Positions 1 to 7,019 are shown, numbered from the stretch's first letter. The stretch is DNA of 7,654 bases from Deltaproteobacteria bacterium (GCA_003647385.1 QMMT01000082.1:1-7654); one strand, 5' to 3'. Program-made: numbers and translations. Notes: a model not told the origin generated them from the sequence alone.

Positions 1-1605
1 ACCTATGCGGAAAATAATTTTTTTTCCTGTTCAGCTGATGCCCAGGAAAGTATTACCAAAAGAATTCAAGAGTTCTCTTTGAACCGGATTGTAATTGCGG
101 CCTGTACACCCCAGACCCATGAGCAGATGTTTCAGGAAACTTTGAAGAATGCACAGTTGAATGGGTTTATGGTGGAAATGGCCAATATCAGGAACCAGAA
201 TTCATGGGTTCACCAAAAGGATTCCAAAAGTGCTACCCGGAAGGCAAAAGATCAGGTACGAATGGCAGTGGCCAAGGTAGCCCATAATTATCCTCTAGAC
301 CAGGAACGGATCAAGGTTGAGCAGACTGCTCTTGTAGTGGGCGGCGGGGTTGCCGGCATGAACAGTGCGCTGACGATTGCTCAGATGGGGATAAAAACAA
401 TTCTTATTGAAAAAAGCGGTATTCTTGGGGGAAATGCTTTAAAACTTAAAATCTGCTTTAAGGAAGAAGCTGTCAGCCCCATGCTTGAGGATTTGATCAG
501 CAGGGTTCACCTGGATAAGAATATCGTAGTATACAAAAATACAACGCTTGAATCAGCGGCGGGTTCTGTTGGCAATTTTAAAGGCAGCCTCAACATTGCA
601 GGCGAGCGAAAAGAAATCATCTTTGGTGCCGCAGTCATGACCACCGGTGCCAGGGAAGCCAGGCCCAATGAATACCTCTATGGTGAAAATATCAGGATAC
701 TGACTCAGATGGAGTTTGACAGCAAAGTTCTTTATCACCCCGTTGAAGTTCAAAAAACGGATAGTGTAGTGTTCATCCAGTGCGTTGGCTCAAGAGAGCC
801 TGAAAGACCGTATTGCAGCAGGATTTGCTGTATCCATTCGGTCAAGGCGGCCATCGCCTTAAAACAGAGCAATCCGGATATTAAGGTTTATATCCTTTAC
901 CGGGAAATAAGGACCTATGGTGAATGGGAGGAATATTACACGGAAGCAAGGGATCTTGGCACTATCTTCATCCGGTATAACAGAAAGCAAAAACCGGTTG
1001 TTACAATGGATAAAAATCATGTAATTGTTGAGGTATTTGACCCGATTATCCAGCGGCATATAAGAATCACGGCAGACTACTTAGGCCTTGCAACCGGCGT
1101 TGTTGCCCATGATAATAAACATCTTGCCGATTGTTTTAAATTTGCTGTCAATTCAGATGGCTTCTTCAATGGAGCTCATCCAAAACTCAAGCCTGTGGAA
1201 TTATCTGCTGCAGGTCTGTTTCTGGCAGGAATCTGCAACTACCCCAAGCCGATGGATGAGTCCATTGAACAGGCGAGGGCTGCAGCTCACAGGGTGATAA
1301 CACTTCTTTCCAACAAAGAGATAAAATCGGAAGCTATTAAATCCTTTATTACGGATGCTTGTGATGGATGTGCACTATGTGTTGATGTCTGTCCATTCCA
1401 TGCTATTTCAATTTTGAATCATGCAGAACAAAAGTCTCAAGCAGGGGTTCAGGTGGTCATAGATCCTGCCTTGTGCCAGGGATGCGGTCTTTGCGCAGCA
1501 ACTTGTCCAAAGGAGGGCATCATGGTCCATGGATTTACAATGGAGCAGTTAAAGGCCCAGGTAAGGGCCGCTATAAAAGAAACGGTTCTGGAAAAGGATT
1601 TTTGA
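1..1605 (+). CDS. hdrA: HdrA-like heterodisulfide reductase subunit A, 5'-partial
   Basis: This is a flavin and iron-sulfur electron-transfer subunit, the likely hub (and possible bifurcation site) of a soluble Hdr-Mvh complex. The frame is open to base 1, and the residues before the first TTG at 79 (YAENNFFSCSADAQES) match the HdrA N-terminal domain. The true start is therefore upstream, and I estimate about 35-40 residues are missing. Visible in order: the N-terminal Fe-S domain with SCS and ACTPQTHE; a Rossmann FAD site GGGVAGM near bases 340-360; the CVGSRE-x5-CSRICC cysteine cluster typical of HdrA (about 781-831); and two C-terminal ferredoxin motifs, CDGCALCVDVCP (from 1360) and CQGCGLCAATCP (from 1474). 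The length fits the short bacterial HdrA form. One oddity is that the usual QCSWVH motif reads QNSWVH, with Asn at 199-201. mvhD follows after 34 bases. Family assignment is firm; the electron acceptors are inferred. Confidence 0.95.
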   Translation, partial: TYAENNFFSCSADAQESITKRIQEFSLNRIVIAACTPQTHEQMFQETLKNAQLNGFMVEMANIRNQNSWVHQKDSKSATRKAKDQVRMAVAKVAHNYPLDQERIKVEQTALVVGGGVAGMNSALTIAQMGIKTILIEKSGILGGNALKLKICFKEEAVSPMLEDLISRVHLDKNIVVYKNTTLESAAGSVGNFKGSLNIAGERKEIIFGAAVMTTGAREARPNEYLYGENIRILTQMEFDSKVLYHPVEVQKTDSVVFIQCVGSREPERPYCSRICCIHSVKAAIALKQSNPDIKVYILYREIRTYGEWEEYYTEARDLGTIFIRYNRKQKPVVTMDKNHVIVEVFDPIIQRHIRITADYLGLATGVVAHDNKHLADCFKFAVNSDGFFNGAHPKLKPVELSAAGLFLAGICNYPKPMDESIEQARAAAHRVITLLSNKEIKSEAIKSFITDACDGCALCVDVCPFHAISILNHAEQKSQAGVQVVIDPALCQGCGLCAATCPKEGIMVHGFTMEQLKAQVRAAIKETVLEKDF

Positions 1606-1639
1606 TGGGACAGGATAAAATCTTATCGGAGACTGGCAG

Positions 1640-2059
1640 ATGATTCCGCGATTTGAACCGGTTATCATTGGGTTCCTTTGCCGTTGGTGCTCTTACACCG
1701 GTGCAGATCTGGCCGGAGTGGCACGGCTGCAGTATCCGCCGAATTTAAGACCCATAAGGGTGATGTGCAGCGGCATGGTCCATCCGGATCTGGTGGTTGA
1801 ATCATTTTCACAGGGGGCTGATGGTGTCCTGGTCCTTGGCTGCCATCCGGGAGCATGCCATTATCTGGAGGGAAATACAAAAGCATCTGCCAGGGCAAAT
1901 GTAATAGACATTATTTTAGAAGACCTTGGCATTGACCCTGAACGGTTTGATCTTAAATGGATTTCTTCGGCAGAAGCATATGCTTTTGCCGAATTGATCA
2001 TTAATTTTACATTGAAGATTCAGAAACTGGGGCCATATAAAGAAAAGAAACAGGGATAG
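1640..2059 (+). CDS. mvhD: MvhD-type hydrogenase delta subunit, [2Fe-2S] linker
   Basis: This small cytoplasmic protein links the Mvh hydrogenase to HdrA by passing electrons over a [2Fe-2S] cluster. The 139 residues match the usual MvhD/FlpD length. The family motifs are all present: FLCRWCSYTGADLAG near the start, MCSG (C43) and GCHPGACHY (C68, C73), which with C14 and C17 gives five conserved cysteines. Start ATG 1640 is supported by GGAG at 1628-1631, 8 bases upstream. The gene lies 34 bases after hdrA and 13 before the HdrD-like gene, which matches the known pairing of MvhD with HdrA. Some methanogen homologues (VhuD) carry selenocysteine; here no internal TGA is present and all these positions are cysteine codons. 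Confidence 0.95.
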   Translation: MIPRFEPVIIGFLCRWCSYTGADLAGVARLQYPPNLRPIRVMCSGMVHPDLVVESFSQGADGVLVLGCHPGACHYLEGNTKASARANVIDIILEDLGIDPERFDLKWISSAEAYAFAELIINFTLKIQKLGPYKEKKQG

Positions 2060-2072
2060 GAAGCGTGAAAAA

Positions 2073-3416
2073 ATGATAGACCCCGACCTTAGTCGTTCCG
2101 ATTCTGTAAAGGATCACGGAGTCCAAATGCCTGTAGAGCTTGGAAAAGAAAGCTCTAACATGATAAAGGATCTGGTGATGTCTGTCCTGCCGGACGGGGG
2201 CAACCTGAATTTATGCTTTACCTGTGGTGCCTGTTCATCCGGGTGTCCGGCCAGCGGTCTTGCCGGAATGGATCCCAGGAAATTTGTCCGGATGATTTCT
2301 CTGGGGTTGGACAAAGAAATAATGACCAGTGAATGGGTATGGATGTGTACCACCTGTGACCGCTGTGTGCATGTCTGTCCAATGGATATAGACATCCCGC
2401 AACTGGTTTTCATCATCCGCAGTAACTGGCCGGAGGATAAGAGGCCAAAAGGTATTGTAGAATTTTGCAGTACGGCTCTTAAAAATAAAACCTGTTCCCC
2501 AATGGGGATAAATGCCGAGGACTGGCAGTTTATTGTTGAGGATGTTGCAGATGATATCAGGGAGACCCAGCAGGGATTTGAAAAATTAAATGTTCCCATG
2601 GATAAAAAAGGGGCAATGCTGTTTTTAAATCAGAATTCAAAGATGCCCGCCGAAGCACCTGCAAAAATGGCTCCCTTATGGAAGATTATGCATCTGGCAG
2701 GGGCGGATTGGACATATGGTTCTACCGGGTGGGCTGCTGAGAATTACTGCATGTTTCTATCGGATACGGGTGCATGGGAAAATCTGGTTAGAACCAAGGC
2801 AAAAATTATTGAAGATTTAGGATGTAAAGTCCTTTTGAATACAGAATGCGGTCATGATTTTTTTGCAGTGAGAAAGGGACTGGAAAATTTTAAGATACCA
2901 CATACTTTTAAAGTTAAAAGCATTATTGAATATTATGCAAAATGGATCAGGCAGGGCCGGCTTAAGGTGAATTCCGACTGGAATCTGGATTTAAAAATAA
3001 AGTTTACCGTACAGGACCCCTGCCAGCTGGTTCGAAAAGGCTATGGGGATTTTATCGCGGATGAACTCAGATTTGTGATAAAACAAGTTGTTGGCGAGGA
3101 AAATTTTGTAGATATGTACCCCAACCGTTCCAACAACTATTGTTGCGGAGGAGGCGGCGGTGCAATGGAGACAGATTTTAACCGGGAAAGACTTCAATAT
3201 GGGAAAAATAAAATTGACCAGATTCTGGAAACCGATGCGACGTATTGTGTTACCCCGTGTAATAACTGCCACAGCCAGATAAGGGAGTTGAGTCACCATT
3301 ATAATGTAAAAATTAAACCGGTTCATTTATGGACAATTTTATGCCTGGCAATGGGTGTTTTAGGCGAAAATGAGCGGGAGTGTCTTGGAGATGATCTAAA
3401 ACGGGTCAGACTTTAA
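2073..3416 (+). CDS. HdrD-like protein (HdrC/HdrB fusion), Fe-S disulfide reductase-related
   Basis: This is the probable thiol/disulfide-active or electron-accepting subunit of the complex. The N-terminal HdrC-like part has two [4Fe-4S] motifs: C48/C51/C54/C58 (CFTCGACSSGCP) and C92/C95/C98/C102 (CTTCDRCVHVCP). The C-terminal HdrB/CCG part has one full CCG set: DPC at C317, C357-C358 followed by five glycines, and C396-NN-C399. This set is expected to hold a noncubane [4Fe-4S] cluster. The first CCG repeat (about residues 205-270) is degenerate: GSTGWAAEN stands where CCG is expected and ECGHD where CxxC is expected. No membrane segment is visible, so the protein is probably cytoplasmic. Start ATG 2073 follows AGGAAG at 2058-2063, which overlaps the mvhD stop. 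The natural acceptor cannot be read from sequence. CoM-S-S-CoB is unlikely outside methanogens, and a small disulfide or the DsrC system are alternatives. Confidence 0.9.
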   Translation: MIDPDLSRSDSVKDHGVQMPVELGKESSNMIKDLVMSVLPDGGNLNLCFTCGACSSGCPASGLAGMDPRKFVRMISLGLDKEIMTSEWVWMCTTCDRCVHVCPMDIDIPQLVFIIRSNWPEDKRPKGIVEFCSTALKNKTCSPMGINAEDWQFIVEDVADDIRETQQGFEKLNVPMDKKGAMLFLNQNSKMPAEAPAKMAPLWKIMHLAGADWTYGSTGWAAENYCMFLSDTGAWENLVRTKAKIIEDLGCKVLLNTECGHDFFAVRKGLENFKIPHTFKVKSIIEYYAKWIRQGRLKVNSDWNLDLKIKFTVQDPCQLVRKGYGDFIADELRFVIKQVVGEENFVDMYPNRSNNYCCGGGGGAMETDFNRERLQYGKNKIDQILETDATYCVTPCNNCHSQIRELSHHYNVKIKPVHLWTILCLAMGVLGENERECLGDDLKRVRL

Positions 3417-3442
3417 ATGATGTATTCATAGATTGATAAAGC

Positions 3443-3448
3443 AAGGTG
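3443..3448 (+). promoter_or_regulatory. Ribosome binding site deciding the FrhB start
   Basis: AAGGTG lies 8 bases before ATG 3457. It supports that start over the in-frame TTG at 3433, which has no comparable site upstream. The 8 extra residues from the TTG (MIKQGVIT) show no family similarity that I recognise. Confidence 0.6.
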
Positions 3449-3456
3449 TCATTACG

Positions 3457-4575
3457 ATGAAAACGTTTTTTAACCTGGTACAGGAAGTTCAAAAACCCGG
3501 ACTGTGTTACCGGTGCGGGGGATGTGTCACCTTCTGCACTGCGATCAATTATGGTGCCCTTGAAATTGATCAGAATGGAAAACCTGTCTATGGGGATATA
3601 GAAAAATGTATAGAATGCGGCCTTTGTTATTCCATCTGCCCTGAAATCAAAGACCTGGATGAGGAAACCAAACGTAACGCTGCCTGGAGCGAACCCATAG
3701 GAAGGGTTATTGAAACCACTGTTGTCCGGGCATCAGATTCTCTGGTAAGGGATTGTGCAACGGATGGGGGTGCTGTAACCGCACTTCTTCTTCACCTTTT
3801 TGACCGTAACCGGATCGATGGCGCCATTGTGGCCCGTCCTGTCGGTCGATTCCAGCGGCAGCCCTTTCTTGCCACCACCCGGGAAGAGATAATTGAGTCA
3901 GCCGGTCTTTTTTTTGACACCTCCCATGGAATGAAGCGATTCAGTGACCAGTACGTTACCTTTTCTACCATAGAAGAGTTTGGTTCTGTGATCAAAAAAG
4001 GACTGAGCAGGGTTGCTCTGGTGGGCACCCCTTGCCAGATTAAATCTCTTCGTAAGATGCAGGTCTTAAACCTGATACCGTCAGATGCTATAAAAGTTTG
4101 TTTTGGACTCTTTTGTTCAGGTAATTTAACCTTCGGGGTTAAGGAGCAGCAGAAGTTAGCTGATATTGCCGGTATTGAATGGGATGATGTGAGTCGGATC
4201 AACCTGAGGGATCAACTGATGATTATTTTGAAAACAGGAGAGGTCAAAACCATTGAATTGGACCAGATAGAGGAGATAAAGCGGTATGCCTGTCACTATT
4301 GTTCTGATTTTTCTGCTGAGTTCGCAGATATTTCCTTTGGCGGGATAGGGGCGGATGAGGGATGGACAACCGTTATTACACGAACACCGTTGGGAAGAGC
4401 AATACTGGCAGATGCCAGAAGTCGCAGGAGCATCGAGCAGTATAAGATTGAAGATAACGCAGAGTTTGCCAGCAGTGCTCTCCAGAAGGTCAGAAGGGCA
4501 TCAGCTGCAAAAAAGAAAAAAGCAAGGTACAAACGGCGCAGCCTGCAGGTAAAATCCGTGCAGGTAAAAGTTTAG
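3457..4575 (+). CDS. frhB: FrhB-family flavin/Fe-S oxidoreductase (F420 hydrogenase beta-like)
   Basis: This is a homologue of the beta subunit of coenzyme F420 hydrogenase/dehydrogenase, which carries FAD and Fe-S clusters and moves electrons between hydride carriers and one-electron centres. From ATG 3457 it has 372 residues. An N-terminal two-cluster ferredoxin domain shows C17/C20/C23/C27 and C51/C54/C57/C61. FrhB N-domain features follow (DCATDGGAVTALL, about 99-111). The C-domain then shows GTPCQIKSLRK (about 190-200), FGLFCSGNLTF, and ACHYCSDF followed by ADISFGGIG and GWTTVITRTPLG (about 278-313). The extreme C-terminus is a Lys/Arg-rich tail after residue 350, with a small repeat QVKSVQVK. 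It sits between the HdrD-like gene and the hydrogenase genes, so it is probably an alternative entry or exit for electrons. Family membership is clear. The partner is unknown: F420 itself is not shown, and ferredoxin or NAD(P)H are possible. Confidence 0.9.
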   Translation: MKTFFNLVQEVQKPGLCYRCGGCVTFCTAINYGALEIDQNGKPVYGDIEKCIECGLCYSICPEIKDLDEETKRNAAWSEPIGRVIETTVVRASDSLVRDCATDGGAVTALLLHLFDRNRIDGAIVARPVGRFQRQPFLATTREEIIESAGLFFDTSHGMKRFSDQYVTFSTIEEFGSVIKKGLSRVALVGTPCQIKSLRKMQVLNLIPSDAIKVCFGLFCSGNLTFGVKEQQKLADIAGIEWDDVSRINLRDQLMIILKTGEVKTIELDQIEEIKRYACHYCSDFSAEFADISFGGIGADEGWTTVITRTPLGRAILADARSRRSIEQYKIEDNAEFASSALQKVRRASAAKKKKARYKRRSLQVKSVQVKV

Positions 4576-4583
4576 AATAAAAG

Positions 4584-4613
4584 AAACCATGCCGGGTATA
4601 ATAAGCCTGGTTT
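4584..4613 (+). promoter_or_regulatory. Possible internal promoter / small hairpin before mvhG
   Basis: The 53-base gap between frhB and mvhG contains a perfect -10 hexamer TATAAT at 4597-4602, but no convincing -35 at the normal spacing (TTTAGA at 4571 would leave 20 bases). The same stretch can fold: AAACCA 4584-4589 pairs with TGGTTT 4608-4613, or CCGGG 4592-4596 pairs with CCTGG 4606-4610 with one G-T pair. There is no T tract, so it is not a good terminator. It could supply extra mvhGA transcript or act as a processing site. The evidence is weak. Confidence 0.25.
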
Positions 4614-4628
4614 AAGGGGAGAATTAAA

Positions 4629-5579
4629 ATGCCCGTTAAAATAGCAGGAGAGTCATTGAATGCATGTTCCGGATGTGAGATTTCCCTGCTTGATATGGGT
4701 GAAAATTTTTTAAAACTTCTGGAAGTTGTTCAAATCGTACACCTTCCGCTCCTGATGGACAGCAAACATATTGAAAATTTACAAAACGCTCAGGTTCTGG
4801 AGCTTCCCAAAGCCGATATCGGACTTGTCAGTGGCAGTATAAAAACCCGGGAGAATCTTCAATTGGCTCTTGCCATGAGAGAATCCTGTGATTTTATCAT
4901 CGGGATGGGTACCTGTGCCACCCATGGAGGGATTCCCGCACTTGCAAACTCCTATACAAATGAACAGATTATGACCTGTTGTTTTAAAACCGACAATACA
5001 GATGAAACAGACCGGTTTCCAACTGAACTGGTTCCCGGGTTATTGGAAAGCTGTCATGCCCTGGATGAGAAAATTAAAGTGGACTTCTACCTTCCCGGCT
5101 GCCCGCCCCATCCGGATCATCTTTTTAATCTAATATGTGCTTTGGAAAAAGGCGAAGACTATGTGCTGCCTGAAAAATCGGTATGTGACAATTGTTCAGC
5201 CCAAAGGGAAGGCATAGGAGAGGTAACCAATTTGAAAAGACCTCTCAAACTGCCTGACTGGAAAGATTCTCAAGATTTGGAAAATCCAGATCAATTTAAA
5301 TGCTTTATCGAGCAGGGATTTCTATGTATGGGGCCGGTCACAAGAGATGGTTGCGGCGGGGATAAGGACCTTGCCAGGTGCATAACTGCAGGTATGCCAT
5401 GCAGGGGCTGTTATGGCCCGATCCAACATCAGGGAAATCAAAAACTTGGCATACTGAATGCTCTTTCTTCTAATGGTATTGATATAGGCTCTCTACCGGA
5501 AATGGTATCTTTACTCCGATTTTCCGGCGGACACGGACGGTTACGCCCCATATCCTTAAAATCAAGGAAACATAAATAA
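4629..5579 (+). CDS. mvhG: [NiFe(Se)] hydrogenase small subunit, MvhG type
   Basis: This is the electron-transfer subunit of an F420-non-reducing (Mvh, group 3c-like) hydrogenase; it carries electrons from the Ni-Fe site towards MvhD. The proximal-cluster ligands are C13 and C16 (LNACSGCE), C96 (GTCATHGG) and C158 (LPGCPPHPD). C-terminal cysteines C186, C189, C225, C233, C242, C251, C258 and C261 (CDNC; CFIEQGFLC; GCGG; MPCRGCYGP) fit the two further clusters. There is no Tat leader, because the proximal motif starts at residue 11, so the enzyme is cytoplasmic. The 316 residues are about normal for the family. ATG 4629 is preceded by GGGGAG at 4616-4621. The stop codon directly abuts the ATG of mvhA, which indicates coupled expression of the two subunits. 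Confidence 0.95.
   Translation: MPVKIAGESLNACSGCEISLLDMGENFLKLLEVVQIVHLPLLMDSKHIENLQNAQVLELPKADIGLVSGSIKTRENLQLALAMRESCDFIIGMGTCATHGGIPALANSYTNEQIMTCCFKTDNTDETDRFPTELVPGLLESCHALDEKIKVDFYLPGCPPHPDHLFNLICALEKGEDYVLPEKSVCDNCSAQREGIGEVTNLKRPLKLPDWKDSQDLENPDQFKCFIEQGFLCMGPVTRDGCGGDKDLARCITAGMPCRGCYGPIQHQGNQKLGILNALSSNGIDIGSLPEMVSLLRFSGGHGRLRPISLKSRKHK
5564..5570 (+). promoter_or_regulatory. Ribosome binding site of mvhA inside the mvhG end
   Basis: AAGGAAA ends 9 bases before ATG 5580 and lies within the last codons of mvhG. With TAA and ATG directly adjacent, ribosomes ending mvhG can restart on mvhA, which fits the one-to-one need for the two subunits. Confidence 0.6.
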
Positions 5580-7019
5580 ATGGCCAGGATTATCCATATT
5601 AAACCGATCACCCGTATTGAAGGGCATGCTTCGATCCATATCTATCTGGATGAAAATGGATATGTTGACAATACAAAAGTTGCGTTTAAGTCATTAAGGG
5701 GTTTTGAAAAATTTGTTGAAGGGAAGCCTGCTGAAGAGCTTCCCAGGATTGTCAGCCGGATTTGCGGCATATGTCCCTGGATGCATCATATTGCATCAAA
5801 TAAGGCCGTTGACGGGTGTTTCAGCGTTACGCCATCCCCTGTGGGCAGTCTGTTAAGGGAGTTGATGCTGACCATTGCTCATGTAGAGGATAAATTGCTT
5901 CACTTTTTCTTTCTCAGCGGAGCAGATTTCTTAATCGGTTCTGATAAAGATTACAGCGTCCGCAATATTATGGGGCTGGTAAAGGAAAAACCCGAACTTA
6001 CCCGAAAGGTCGTCAAGATACGGCATAAGGCAAAAATGATCCTGGACAGATTTTCCCGCAAAGCCATTCATCCGGTTGCAGGGGTGCCGGGTGGTTTTAT
6101 CAAACCGCTTTTAGAGGATGAACGAAAAGAATTTTTAGCCACAATGTCGGAAGTCTTAGATTTTGTTCTGTTCGCGATGGAGTATGCCAAAAAAGAAGTA
6201 TTCCCTCAATTTAATGACCAACTGCCGGGTTTGGGAACCATTACAACAGGTTTTATCGGAATGGTGGACAAAGACGGCGCCCTGAATCTTTATGACGGTA
6301 ATCTGTGTTTAATGAAACCGGATGGCACCCGTATGGAGTTTGATCCGGCGGATTATACAGATTATCTGGCAGAAAAAGTCGTTCCGTTTTCATATGGAAA
6401 ATTTCCCTATGCCAAAGTATGGGATGAGGGATTTTCATTGGATTCCGATGCCCCCAAAGGAATTTACAGATCCAATACCCTTGCCAGAATTAACGTGGCC
6501 AAGACCATTTCAACTCCCAGAGCACAAGCGGAACTTGAAATGTTCAGGGAGCAGTTCGGACGTCCGGCCCAGGCAACCCTTCTGTATCATTATGCAAGGC
6601 TGATTGAGGCGGTTTATGCCTGCGAACGGGCCATTGAGATATTGAAGGAACCCCGGATAACCCACACCAATGTCCGGGCAAAAGCCACACCCAAAGCCGG
6701 CAGGGGAGTTGGATGTGTTGAAGCGCCCAGGGGAACCTTGATCCACGATTATACGACAGATGGAAATGGCTTGATAACAAAGGCCAATCTGATCGTGGGG
6801 ACAACACATAACCTTGCGGCCATTAATCTGAGTGTGGATAAGGCTTCAAAGGATCTAATCAAAGATGGTGTTTATGATGAAGCAATTTTGAATAAAATTG
6901 AAATGGCTGTCCGTGCATATGACCCCTGAATCTCCTGTGCCACCCATCGCCTGGACGGCGGTAAAATCATCAGTACGACCATTACCGATAGAGCAGGTCA
7001 GATAATTTATTCTAATTAA
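5580..7019 (+). CDS. mvhA: [NiFeSe] hydrogenase large subunit, MvhA type, selenoprotein (TGA 6927-6929 = Sec)
   Basis: This is the catalytic subunit that splits or forms H2 at a Ni-Fe centre in the cytoplasm. RIEGH is at residues 12-16. The N-terminal L1 motif RICGICPWMH gives C62, C65 and H69. The C-terminal Ni ligands lie across an in-frame TGA: the frame reads AYDP-TGA-ISCATH, so decoding TGA as selenocysteine yields DPUxxCxxH with U450, C453 and H456. The frame continues to TAA 7017-7019, for 479 residues in all. Stopping at the TGA would leave 449 residues lacking two Ni ligands. A 23-residue tail (R457-N479) follows His456, as expected for a precursor cut by a maturation endopeptidase. 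A hairpin at 6946-6962 fits a bacterial SECIS. The start abuts the mvhG stop and has a good ribosome site. Sec at this position is known in [NiFeSe] hydrogenases such as Hys and methanogen Vhu/Fru. A sequencing error (TGC or TGT read as TGA) is the only serious alternative. Confidence 0.93.
6927..6929 (+). other. Selenocysteine codon (recoded TGA) in mvhA
   Basis: The TGA replaces the first cysteine of the conserved DPCxxCxxH motif of [NiFe] hydrogenase large subunits. Family-conserved sequence lies on both sides: RAYDP before it, and ISCATH after it. Sec in [NiFeSe] enzymes occupies this same terminal Ni-ligand position. Confidence 0.92.
6946..6962 (+). promoter_or_regulatory. Candidate bacterial SECIS hairpin for Sec insertion
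   Basis: ATCGCC (6946-6951) pairs with GGCGGT (6957-6962): four G-C pairs at the top, then one T-G and one A-T pair, closing the 5-base loop TGGAC. The loop starts 22 bases after the TGA and has G as its second base. Distance, stem size and an early loop G agree with the general pattern known for bacterial SECIS elements, where SelB binds the mRNA just after the UGA. A weak lower stem, CTG 6935-6937 with CAG 6971-6973, could extend it. No folding energy was computed. Confidence 0.65.

Noticed and set aside
79..81. TTG 79 as the true hdrA start
   Set aside because: The frame is open upstream and encodes residues matching the HdrA N-terminal domain, so the gene begins before the window.
1603..1605. 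TGA at the end of hdrA as another selenocysteine codon
   Set aside because: The protein is already complete after GFTMEQL and its short helix. Readthrough gives only WDRIKSYRR-type sequence up to a second TGA near 1654, with no conserved motif.
2114..2599. Open frame of 161 codons on the minus strand within the HdrD-like gene
   Set aside because: It lies fully inside a well-supported gene, has no recognisable domain or ribosome site, and mirrors the codons of the sense gene. The other minus-strand frames inside the operon were rejected for the same reason.
3433..3435. TTG 3433 as the frhB start
   Set aside because: ATG 3457 has AAGGTG at good spacing and begins a family-like N-terminus; the TTG has neither.
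4584..4613. Hairpin before mvhG as a transcription terminator
   Set aside because: The stem is short and interrupted, no T tract follows, and the genes on either side belong to one complex.
5580..6929. mvhA as a truncated 449-residue protein or pseudogene
   Set aside because: The stop is exactly at a ligand position known to be Sec in [NiFeSe] enzymes. Conserved SCATH follows in frame, and the rest of the gene is intact.
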